A DNA stretch of 13,059 nucleotides from UPXZ01 sp964541615 (lineage in GTDB: Bacteria > Bacteroidota > Bacteroidia > Bacteroidales > Paludibacteraceae). This document shows positions 1 to 7,130 of this stretch, in pieces. The notes beneath the pieces were generated by a model, which was not told the origin of the DNA, did no database searches, and saw only the letters and a program-made list of their open reading frames with translations. The position numbers were made by a program, and so were the translations under genes. The DNA lies in contig CAZIRA010000074.1 of NCBI GenBank assembly GCA_964541615.1, positions 1-13,059 on the forward strand. The letters run 5' to 3'. Numbering within the stretch: the stretch's first letter is position 1; every line of letters begins with the position of its first letter.

Positions 1-344
1 CTTTATTTTCGTGCTTTATACAAGAGTAGTAAAAATTGGATACTGATCCTGAAAACAACCAAACATAAAATCAATCTACAATAGATGGTGAATATAAAGA
101 TAGAAAACCCATTAGATAAATGATTTAATTTTCGTTTTTTTGGAAAGTATGAGGTGACGGAAAAATCAAGTAAAAAGCAAGTGTGAACAGGATGTTTATT
201 TACTGACACACATTGAATAATGATGAAACTTTGAAAACAGAAGCTGTTTAACCGGATTATGAATATCTCACATATTTTTGATCGGTGCTGAAATTAAGGA
301 TAAATTATAATTATTAATTCATAAACCCATTAAATTTTATTCCT
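1..344. other. AT-rich left flank without a clear gene
   Basis: This stretch has no convincing complete gene. On the + strand, frame 1 is open from base 1 to a TAG at 82-84 (27 codons, reading LYFRALYKSSKN...) and could be the C-terminal tail of a gene that starts outside the window, but the tail is too short to assign. A 68-codon minus-strand frame (209-3) runs off toward the left edge; its composition (Phe/Leu/Ile/Lys-rich from AT-rich DNA) and lack of any recognisable motif argue against it being real. Bases 85-344 otherwise look like non-coding leader, with a candidate promoter near 273-280 serving the Yip1 gene. Confidence 0.5.
247..280 (+). promoter_or_regulatory. Candidate Bacteroidota promoter for the Yip1 gene
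   Basis: TATTTTTG at 273-280 matches the Bacteroidota -7 consensus TAnnTTTG exactly. A TTTA at 247-250 lies 22 bases upstream, a weak match to the -33 TTTG element at slightly long spacing. Transcription would start near 287, leaving a leader of about 58 bases before the ATG at 345. The surroundings are very AT-rich, so a chance match is possible. Confidence 0.35.
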
Positions 345-926
345 ATGAACCTGATTAATCGTGCTAAAAGCATTCTGTTGTCGCCAAAAACCGAATGGGC
401 GGTAATAGAACCCGAACAAACAGATGTAAAAACGCTGACCCTCAACTACTTGTTGCCTCTCGCACTGATTCCGGCAGTTGCCGGATTTATCGGCTTTGGA
501 CTGATAGGACAAAATGTACTTGGTATGCACATCGGATCGGCCGGATACGGTCTGCGTTATGCCATCGTCAGTCTGGTAAGTACCATCGGTGGAGCTTTTC
601 TTACCGCTTACATCATTGATTTACTGGCACCAAGCTTCGGCTCCGAAAAGAACTTTTTGCAATCGTTCAAACTGGTTGTATATTCCTACACACCCATGAT
701 GGTGGCAGGTGTTTTTCTGATTATTCCTGCGCTGGGCATTCTTGCCACGTTGGCCGGTTTGTATGGGTTATACCTGCTCTATATCGGTCTTCAACCCATG
801 AAAAAAACTCCCGATGACAAAAAAACAACCTATTTTGTGGTAAGTCTCATCGTTGTAATTCTCGGCTCAGTGGTACTCACAGCTATTCTTTCGTCGATAT
901 TCATTACATCGGGAATTCGCTATTAA
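345..926 (+). CDS. Yip1 family integral membrane protein
   Basis: A 193-residue polytopic membrane protein of the Yip1/YIPF type. The N-terminus (MNLINRAKSILLSPKTEW) is the amphipathic lead-in typical of bacterial Yip1-domain proteins: a short helix, then a 'P..EW' motif before the first membrane segment. About five hydrophobic segments follow, near residues 35-55, 68-93, 105-128, 130-150 and 163-187, with the short basic loop MKKTPDDKK before the last. No signal peptide or catalytic motif is visible. The bacterial role of this family is not established; eukaryotic Yip1 proteins act in membrane trafficking, which cannot be transferred here. The ATG at 345 is the only sensible start and is preceded by an A/T-rich leader without a Shine-Dalgarno sequence, as is usual in Bacteroidota. 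It lies 88 bases upstream of the OmpA gene. Confidence 0.8.
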   Translation: MNLINRAKSILLSPKTEWAVIEPEQTDVKTLTLNYLLPLALIPAVAGFIGFGLIGQNVLGMHIGSAGYGLRYAIVSLVSTIGGAFLTAYIIDLLAPSFGSEKNFLQSFKLVVYSYTPMMVAGVFLIIPALGILATLAGLYGLYLLYIGLQPMKKTPDDKKTTYFVVSLIVVILGSVVLTAILSSIFITSGIRY

Positions 927-931
927 AATCG

Positions 932-962
932 ATTTTTTATTCTTTCCTTCAGGATAAAAAAT
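932..962 (+). terminator. Weak A/T-only inverted repeat, possible attenuator
   Basis: ATTTTTTAT at 932-940 is the exact reverse complement of ATAAAAAAT at 954-962, with a 13-base loop. The stem is entirely A/T, so it would be weak. It sits just after the Yip1 stop and could cause partial termination or simply reflect base composition. Confidence 0.25.
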
Positions 963-1014
963 GACTATAAAATAAGAATTCAAACTTTATTTACTAATAC
1001 CAAAATTTATAATC

Positions 1015-2964
1015 ATGAAACGTATTGTATTTTTTCTTTGTATCTGTTTTCTGTTTAGTTTACAAATGAGTGCGCAGGGTTGGCTTGAACGGGCCGGTCA
1101 ACGGGTAAAAGACCGTGTTGTGGAGAAGGTGGAAAACCGTATTGACCAAAAAACCGACGAAGCAACCGATAAAGTGCTCGATAATGCAGAAGGATCGGTA
1201 AAAAAATCGGGTAAGAAAAACCAAAAAGGACAGAAAGATGCTGAAGAAGCAGCAGAAAGTGACGAAAATCAGGACGAAGATGCTGTAACAAATAGTAGTA
1301 ATAAGCAGAAACTCGAATCAGTTACTGCATACGACTTTGTGCCGGGTGATAAAATCCTCTTTTTCGAAGATTTCAGCCAGGATGCCATAGGCGATTTTCC
1401 GGCACTGTGGACTTCCAATGGGAGTGGCGAGGTGAAAAAAGTGAGCATCGCTCCCGGCAATTGGTTTCATATGAACGGTGAGGATGCAGTTTACTGCTAC
1501 ACCAAGGAGATCTCTTTTCCCGACAACTTCATTGTTGAGTTTGACATCATACCCGATGAAGAATACCGCCACGGAATTGCCCTTACTCTTTATCAGGAAG
1601 ATCCGGAGAATCCAAAAGAAATCAATGCTGATCTTTATCCAGGGAAAAGCGGTCTTCATATCACCCTTCAGCATGATAGGTGGGAGACAAAGGGATACTC
1701 CAATGATCCTTCAGGGGACTGGATCAACGGTCAGGCTACTAAGAATCCGGTTGTCCGCGAGCAGGTCAATCATGTGATTGTTTGGATACAGAAGCGCAGG
1801 GTCAGAATATATCACCAGGGTGCCAAGGTAGTGGATGTTCCCACAAATATCTATGCCCATACCAAATTCAACAGGCTCCTGTTCTTCGGATGGGACCGTG
1901 CCAGCTGGCCCATGGTTACCAACCTGAAAATTACCACTGCATCGCCCGATACCCGCAGCAAGCTTATCACCGAAGGAAAACTGGTCACTTACGGCATCAC
2001 TTTCGATGTGAACAAAGCCGATGTGAAACCCGAATCATACGGCACGCTGAAAAGCATAGCCGATGTGCTGTCCGAAAATCCGACTCTGAAAGTGAAAATC
2101 ATTGGACATACCGACAGCGACGGCGATGCAGCCAAAAACCTTGACTTATCCAGGCGTAGAGCCGAATCCGTCAAGAACGAACTGGCTAAAAACTTCGGTA
2201 TAGATGCTACAAGAATGCTTACCGAAGGAGCCGGCGAGACAAAACCTGTTGCCGCTAACGATACTCCCGAAAACAAAGCTAAAAATCGCAGGGTGGANNN
2301 NNNNNNNNNNNNNNNNNNNNNNNNNNNNNNNNNNNNNNNNNNNNNNNNNNNNNNNNNNNNNNNNNNNNNNNNNNNNNNNNNNNNNNNNNNNNNNNNNGCC
2401 AAAGAAGTAGTTGCACAGGCAAAAAAAGGTAAAAAATACCCGATTGAAAAAGGAATTGTTTATCAGAAATCAAATGTAATGGGCATAGAAAGCAATCCGG
2501 TCATTTATTTCGATAAATGGGGCGAATGGGAAACCACCGAAACCACAACAACCATCGAAATGCTTGGTATAAAAGAGTCGTCTACTTCGCTCAAAATAGT
2601 GAAAGGCGACGATAACTGGGAAATTGACATGGACAAAAAAACAGGATTCCATTATAGCCGCCCGGCAGTAGTCAATCAACTCGGAGTGGATTTGGAGAAC
2701 CTAACCACCGAAATCATGGGCAAAATGAAACTGGAAAAAGTGGGCGAAGAAAAGTTTCTGGGCTTTCCGTGTGTAAAATACAGCATGAAAAACGACGAAA
2801 TGAAAATGGATGTGGAGTATCTCACGTATGGAAATCTGATGATGAAAATGAGCGGTAAAGTGATGGAAATACCCACCGAAATGGAAGTGACCAAAATTGA
2901 AGCTGTAGCACCGCCTGCCGAAAAATTTGAAATCCCGGCCGGAGTAACGATTACCGAACAATAA
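1015..2964 (+). CDS. Secreted OmpA-family protein with jelly-roll and DUF4412-like domains (contains assembly gap)
   Basis: Nominally 649 residues. A Sec signal peptide (residues 1-20, likely cleaved after ...QMSA|QG) is followed by a charged, probably coiled-coil segment (about 22-95). Next is a beta-rich, LamG/concanavalin-like domain (about 106-310, from FFEDFSQDAIGDFP to VTNLKITT). The OmpA C-terminal peptidoglycan-binding domain spans about 323-428, with GHTDSDG and the LSxxRA helix; D367 and R382 match the Asp/Arg pair that binds diaminopimelate in OmpA proteins. The 100-N gap follows directly after NRRV(E/D). After it, nominal residues 462-649 resemble DUF4412-like (LolA-related) secreted domains of Bacteroidota (GIVYQKS..., YFDKWGEWETTET, KFLGFPCVKYSM). 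Both sides are in the same frame, but a gap of exactly 100 N is usually a placeholder, so the fusion is not proved. Alternatively OmpA ends in the gap and a second gene begins there. The likely role is anchoring the outer membrane to peptidoglycan. Confidence 0.75.
   Translation: MKRIVFFLCICFLFSLQMSAQGWLERAGQRVKDRVVEKVENRIDQKTDEATDKVLDNAEGSVKKSGKKNQKGQKDAEEAAESDENQDEDAVTNSSNKQKLESVTAYDFVPGDKILFFEDFSQDAIGDFPALWTSNGSGEVKKVSIAPGNWFHMNGEDAVYCYTKEISFPDNFIVEFDIIPDEEYRHGIALTLYQEDPENPKEINADLYPGKSGLHITLQHDRWETKGYSNDPSGDWINGQATKNPVVREQVNHVIVWIQKRRVRIYHQGAKVVDVPTNIYAHTKFNRLLFFGWDRASWPMVTNLKITTASPDTRSKLITEGKLVTYGITFDVNKADVKPESYGTLKSIADVLSENPTLKVKIIGHTDSDGDAAKNLDLSRRRAESVKNELAKNFGIDATRMLTEGAGETKPVAANDTPENKAKNRRVXXXXXXXXXXXXXXXXXXXXXXXXXXXXXXXXXXAKEVVAQAKKGKKYPIEKGIVYQKSNVMGIESNPVIYFDKWGEWETTETTTTIEMLGIKESSTSLKIVKGDDNWEIDMDKKTGFHYSRPAVVNQLGVDLENLTTEIMGKMKLEKVGEEKFLGFPCVKYSMKNDEMKMDVEYLTYGNLMMKMSGKVMEIPTEMEVTKIEAVAPPAEKFEIPAGVTITEQ
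2298..2397. other. Assembly gap (100 N)
   Basis: Exactly 100 consecutive N, starting at the third base of a codon just after the OmpA C-terminal motif and ending at a codon boundary of the same frame. A round 100 usually marks a gap of unknown length joined by scaffolding, so the true number of bases and the reading frame across it are unknown. Confidence 0.99.
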
Positions 2965-3003
2965 CTTTTTTTACCTGAATTTTGTTTTGTGAAAAATTAG
3001 AGT

Positions 3004-3045
3004 ACAGTCGCTATCGATCAGATGGCGGCTGTCGTTTTTTTTTTT
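3004..3045 (+). terminator. Strong intrinsic terminator after the OmpA gene
   Basis: ACAGTCGC (3004-3011) pairs with GCGGCTGT (3025-3032), eight base pairs with one G-U wobble and a 13-base loop. It is followed after two bases by eleven T (3035-3045). It lies 40 bases past the stop at 2964 and separates the OmpA unit from the DUF2723 unit. Confidence 0.8.
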
Positions 3046-3069
3046 AATATTCTCTAAAATGCATTTAGC

Positions 3070-3103
3070 TTTACCCTCAAACTGAATTTTCTTTGTATCT
3101 TTG
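3070..3103 (+). promoter_or_regulatory. Candidate Bacteroidota promoter for DUF2723 gene
   Basis: TATCTTTG at 3096-3103 matches TAnnTTTG exactly. TTTA at 3070-3073 is a weak -33 element 22 bases upstream. The predicted start site near 3110 gives a leader of about 58 bases, A-rich and without a Shine-Dalgarno sequence. Its position just after a strong terminator and before a long gene supports it. Confidence 0.5.
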
Positions 3104-3168
3104 AACGTTTTTTTTGGAATCAAAATACAACACAAAGTACTAAACACAACATAACAAATTCAAATCCG

Positions 3169-6100
3169 ATGAAAAATTTCAGATTTTTGAACACTATTTT
3201 TGGCTGGTTGGCATTTGCAGTGGCAGCAGTCACCTATCTGATGACCATAGAACCTACGGCCAGTTTCTGGGACTGCGGTGAGTTTATATCGGCAGCTTAT
3301 AAATTCGACGTTGGGCACCCTCCCGGAGCGCCATTTTTTATGCTTACTGCTAAATTTTTTACGCTTTTCACTTCTGATGTGACAAAAGTGGCCATGATGG
3401 TAAACGCAATGTCAGCGATGGCAAGTGCATTTACCATCCTATTCCTGTTCTGGACCATCACATACATTGCTAAGAAAGTGTTTGGTAAAAATGACGACGA
3501 ACTTACTTTGGCAAATAAAATCGTTATCCTTGGAGCTGGTTTGGTAGGTGCTTTGGTTTACACTTTTTCAGATACATTCTGGTTTTCAGCCGTTGAGGGA
3601 GAGGTTTATGCCTACTCATCGCTGTTTACGGCGCTGGTGTTTTGGCTGATTTTGAAATGGGAAGAAAATGCTGACAATCCGGGTTCAGACCGCTGGCTGA
3701 TTCTCATTGCCTATCTGATGGGGCTTTCTATCGGTGTTCACCTCCTCAACCTGCTTGCCATTCCGGCTATTGTTCTGGTTTATTATTACAAAAAATATAC
3801 TCCTTCGGTTAAAGGTTTTATCATTGCCCTGATCGCTTCGATGGGTATTCTGGCATTTGCACAATACGGATTGATTCCGGAATTTGTGGATTGGGCTGCA
3901 CGCTTCGAGCTATTCTTTGTCAATACACTTGGAATGTCCTATAATTCCGGTTTGTTCATCTACATTTTCCTTGTAATTGCTTCCATGGCGTGGGCTATCT
4001 ATGAGACTCATACCAATAAGAATTACACCCGAATGATTATCGCATATGTGCTTTCTGTGACGCTTGCTGGTATTCCGTTCTTGGGCGGAAGCATCGTGCT
4101 GGGTATTTTGATTATTTTGGCGATGATCTGGTTTTTCTTTGGAAGAAAGAAAAAAGTGGAAGCCCGCTGGCTGAATACCAGTATATTAATGGTAGCGGTA
4201 ATGCTCATCGGATATTCTTCTTACGCAGTAATCGTAATCCGTTCTTCGGCTCAGCCGACTATGGATCAAAACTCTCCTGATAATGTTTTCTCACTGAAAT
4301 ATTACCTGAATCGTGAACAGTACGGTGACCGTCCGTTGCTTTACGGAGGCGTGTACAGCGCTCCTCCAAAACTGAAAGTGGAAGGAAATTCCTGCACATA
4401 CGATGCTGATAAAACTCCTATGTATGCTCCAAAACCGAAAAAAGATGCTTCGGAAAAAGACGAATACATCATTGCCGGTTATAAATACGATGCTAAAAAA
4501 GATGAGAAATTCATGATGTTTTTCCCACGTATGTACAGCTCGCAATCTTCGCACATCAATGCGTACAAGATGTGGGGAAATGTAACCGGAAAAAAGGTGA
4601 GTTACGATTTCTGTGGAGAACAGCGTAGTGAAATTAAGCCAACGTTTGGTGAAAATCTACGGTTTTTCTTTGATTACCAGGTCAATTTCATGTACTGGCG
4701 CTATTTTATGTGGAACTTCTCAGGGCGGCAGAACGATATGCAGGGTTATGGTGAAATTGAACACGGAAACTGGATTACCGGAATCAAATTTATAGACAAC
4801 ATGCTGGTTGGCGATCAAACGCTGCTTCCCTCCGAATTGAAAGAAAACAAAGGACGCAACGTATATTTCATGCTTCCGCTGATTCTGGGATTGATAGGAA
4901 TTTTCTACCTGCTGAATTCAGGCAAAAAAGGAAATCACTCATTCTGGGTAGTTATGATGCTGTTTATCCTCACAGGCTTGGCCATTGTGGTTTATCTGAA
5001 CCAGACACCGTATCAGCCTCGCGAGCGCGACTATGCATACGCCGGATCGTTCTATGCTTTCAGCATCTGGATTGGACTTGGTGTGGTTGGAATTGCCAGA
5101 TTACTGGAAAAAATATTGCCCAAAAACGTTAGTGCAATGATCGCAACAGTTGCCTGCCTGGGAATTCCGGTGCTGATGGCCGCTCAAAACTGGGACGACC
5201 ACGACCGCAGCGGACGTACAACAGCACGTGATTTCGGACAAAACTACCTGAATTCTGTCGATAAAAATGCCATCCTTTTCTCCAACGGCGACAACGATAC
5301 TTTCCCGCTTTGGTACAACCAGGAGGTGGAAGGCGTGCGAACCGATGTGCGCGTTTGTAACCTGAGCTATTTGCCGACAGACTGGTACATTGATCAAATG
5401 AAACGGGGAGCCTACGAATCAGCTCCGCTGCCTATTTCCTGGGAAAAGAAAGATTATATATCCGGAAAGAACGATGTGCTTACTGTTCAGGACCTGACGA
5501 AAGGACAACCTTTCAACATGATTGATGCATTTGAAATAATCAAGAGCGACGATCCCGATTTCAAAATTGAAGGTGACGGATTCTATCCGTCTTCTACACT
5601 CTTTTTACCTGTAAATGCTGATGAAGTGGTGAAAACAGGAACTGTGACACCGGAAAGAAAAGGAGAAATTCTTCCTCAGATTACCTTCGAGCTGCCACGT
5701 AACGTATTCAAAGGCGAATCAATGGTGATGGAAATGATAAAAGAAAACAAATGGGAACGCCCGATGTATATGTGCGTAACCGTTGGTGAAGAATTCTATC
5801 CTTCCAGCTTGAACAAATACTTTGAACGTACAGGATTGGCCATGCAGATCCTTCCTGTGGCACAGCGCGACAGCAGTAAAACGAACGTGAATACCAAAAA
5901 AATGTACGAAAACATGATGACCAGGTTCAAATTTGGCGGCATTGAAAATCCAAAAGTTTACCTGGACGACAATATCCTGCGTATGTGCAAAACCCATCGG
6001 ATCGCATTCTCTTATCTTGTGGAAGCGCTTATCAACGAAGGGGATACTGTTCGTGCAAAAGAAGTGTTGAATTACGTAGCAAAAGTGATTCCTTCAGAGA

Positions 6101-6393
6101 CTGTTCCTCACGATTTCAGTTCAAATCTGCTGGCAGTATATTATTACCAAGTGGGTATGAAAGCCGAAGGAGATAAAATTTTGGAACAAGTGGCTATTAA
6201 GAGTGTGGAATACCTGACATGGTACGCCAGCTTAAAGCCATCACAGCAGAATGTGGCAAGCAACTCCATTGGTCACGAAATGGCAGTGCTTAATCAAGTC
6301 CTTCAGTTCAGCAATCAATTTGATGCTAAAAACATCTTTGACAAATACCTGAAAGATTTTGAAACGTTTGCCAATAAATTTAACATGAGATAA
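3169..6393 (+). CDS. DUF2723 membrane protein, putative protein O-mannosyltransferase-like GT-C enzyme
   Basis: 1074 residues. The N-terminal half is polytopic, with hydrophobic segments from residue 10 to about 360. A second membrane block spans about 570-680, and a long soluble C-terminal part follows. The first extracytoplasmic loop carries the family hallmark WDCGEF (D35, E38) followed by HPPGAP (50-55). This Asp/Glu pair sits where GT-C fold protein mannosyltransferases carry their catalytic acidic residues. Further conserved blocks are NQTPYQPRERDYAYAG (611-626) and NGDNDTFPLWY (706-716). The last ~150 residues are helical and TPR-like. Known: the related human protein TMEM260 is a protein O-mannosyltransferase. 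Inferred: this protein transfers a lipid-linked sugar to exported proteins in the periplasm. Sugar and acceptor are unknown. It has its own promoter and is probably cotranscribed with the deacetylase 11 bases downstream. Family assignment is firm; the enzymatic role is moderate. Confidence 0.88.
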   Translation: MKNFRFLNTIFGWLAFAVAAVTYLMTIEPTASFWDCGEFISAAYKFDVGHPPGAPFFMLTAKFFTLFTSDVTKVAMMVNAMSAMASAFTILFLFWTITYIAKKVFGKNDDELTLANKIVILGAGLVGALVYTFSDTFWFSAVEGEVYAYSSLFTALVFWLILKWEENADNPGSDRWLILIAYLMGLSIGVHLLNLLAIPAIVLVYYYKKYTPSVKGFIIALIASMGILAFAQYGLIPEFVDWAARFELFFVNTLGMSYNSGLFIYIFLVIASMAWAIYETHTNKNYTRMIIAYVLSVTLAGIPFLGGSIVLGILIILAMIWFFFGRKKKVEARWLNTSILMVAVMLIGYSSYAVIVIRSSAQPTMDQNSPDNVFSLKYYLNREQYGDRPLLYGGVYSAPPKLKVEGNSCTYDADKTPMYAPKPKKDASEKDEYIIAGYKYDAKKDEKFMMFFPRMYSSQSSHINAYKMWGNVTGKKVSYDFCGEQRSEIKPTFGENLRFFFDYQVNFMYWRYFMWNFSGRQNDMQGYGEIEHGNWITGIKFIDNMLVGDQTLLPSELKENKGRNVYFMLPLILGLIGIFYLLNSGKKGNHSFWVVMMLFILTGLAIVVYLNQTPYQPRERDYAYAGSFYAFSIWIGLGVVGIARLLEKILPKNVSAMIATVACLGIPVLMAAQNWDDHDRSGRTTARDFGQNYLNSVDKNAILFSNGDNDTFPLWYNQEVEGVRTDVRVCNLSYLPTDWYIDQMKRGAYESAPLPISWEKKDYISGKNDVLTVQDLTKGQPFNMIDAFEIIKSDDPDFKIEGDGFYPSSTLFLPVNADEVVKTGTVTPERKGEILPQITFELPRNVFKGESMVMEMIKENKWERPMYMCVTVGEEFYPSSLNKYFERTGLAMQILPVAQRDSSKTNVNTKKMYENMMTRFKFGGIENPKVYLDDNILRMCKTHRIAFSYLVEALINEGDTVRAKEVLNYVAKVIPSETVPHDFSSNLLAVYYYQVGMKAEGDKILEQVAIKSVEYLTWYASLKPSQQNVASNSIGHEMAVLNQVLQFSNQFDAKNIFDKYLKDFETFANKFNMR

Positions 6394-6404
6394 AAGCCCG
6401 GTGA

Positions 6405-7013
6405 ATGCGTCAGGTTCCTGATTATATCCAAAAAATATGGCGAACTCCCATCTGGCGGATCAATCCGGATGAAAAGTCGGTCTATCTCACGTTTGATGAT
6501 GGGCCAAATCCGAAAGTTACGCCTTTGGTTCTGGATATTTTAGATAAATTCGGTGTAAAGGCCACCTTTTTTTGTGTGGGTGAAAATGTAAAGAAATACC
6601 CCGAAGTTTTTCGGGAAGTGAAACGGAGAGGGCACACGGTTGGAAATCACACCTTCAACCACTTGAAAGGGTATAAAAGTAGTACTCAGGATTATGTGAA
6701 AAATGTTTGGAAAGCTGATGAATACGTACACAGCAACTTATTCAGACCGCCTCATGGAAGAATAAAACTAAGTCAGATACGGACGTTGAAAAAAGACTTC
6801 AAAATCATAATGTGGGATTTTATTACTTACGATTTTGATTCGAAAGTGACTCCGGATGCTATTTTGAAGGAGGTGAAAAAACGGACGCGGAACGGCTCAA
6901 TTGTAATTTTTCACGATTCTTTGAAAGCCGAAAAAAACATGTTGGCTGCACTGCCCAAAGCTTTGGAATTTTGGAAAGAAGAAGGTTATGAGATTTGCAG
7001 TTTGGTTGAATAA
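6405..7013 (+). CDS. CE4 polysaccharide deacetylase (NodB homology domain)
   Basis: 202 residues, essentially one NodB domain. All CE4 motifs can be placed: TFDDGP (29-34; D31 putative base, D32 metal ligand), HTFNH (82-86; metal-binding H82 and H86), RPPHG (114-118, with His in place of the usual Tyr/Phe), the MWD...D segment (136-143), and IVIFHDS (166-172; catalytic H170). Such enzymes remove N- or O-acetyl groups from chitooligosaccharide, peptidoglycan or other polysaccharides using a divalent metal. There is no signal peptide or membrane segment, so as written the protein would be cytoplasmic; the short lead MRQVPDYIQKIWRTPIWRINPDEK is usual for the small Bacteroidota forms. The ATG at 6405 is chosen because it is the first start in frame and lies 11 bases after the DUF2723 stop, implying one operon. 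Its substrate cannot be read from the sequence. Confidence 0.9.
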   Translation: MRQVPDYIQKIWRTPIWRINPDEKSVYLTFDDGPNPKVTPLVLDILDKFGVKATFFCVGENVKKYPEVFREVKRRGHTVGNHTFNHLKGYKSSTQDYVKNVWKADEYVHSNLFRPPHGRIKLSQIRTLKKDFKIIMWDFITYDFDSKVTPDAILKEVKKRTRNGSIVIFHDSLKAEKNMLAALPKALEFWKEEGYEICSLVE

Positions 7014-7018
7014 ATAAA

Positions 7019-7074
7019 TAGTTGAGTAGTTAAGTAGTTGAATAGTTAAGTAGTCGAATAGTCGTATAGTTTGG
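7019..7074. repeat. Tandem array of seven 8-bp units (TAGTTGAA-like)
   Basis: Seven consecutive 8-base units begin with TAGT and keep the register exactly: TAGTTGAG, TAGTTAAG, TAGTTGAA, TAGTTAAG, TAGTCGAA, TAGTCGTA, TAGTTTGG. The array starts just after the deacetylase stop codon and ends 56 bases before the DUF2851 ATG. Divergence rises toward the right end. It is a degenerate microsatellite-like array, not CRISPR, since units are too short and there are no spacers. Confidence 0.85.
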
Positions 7075-7130
7075 ATTGTATTAACCATTTAACGAATCAG
7101 CTATTCAACGAAATAACAATTATCCACACC

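Noticed and set aside
3..209. 68-codon minus-strand open frame at the left edge
   Set aside because: AT-rich, no motif, no start context; it looks like a chance open frame.
105..335. AACCCATTA occurring twice (near 107 and 324)
   Set aside because: Short shared string in AT-rich DNA; not long enough to call a repeat or attachment site.
7019..7074. CRISPR-like periodic sequence
   Set aside because: Units are 8 bases with no spacers and no cas genes are present; it is a simple tandem repeat.
7071..7130. In-frame TTG extension of the DUF2851 gene by 20 codons
   Set aside because: The extension is translated from the tandem repeat and leader and does not resemble the family; the ATG at 7131 gives the usual N-terminus.
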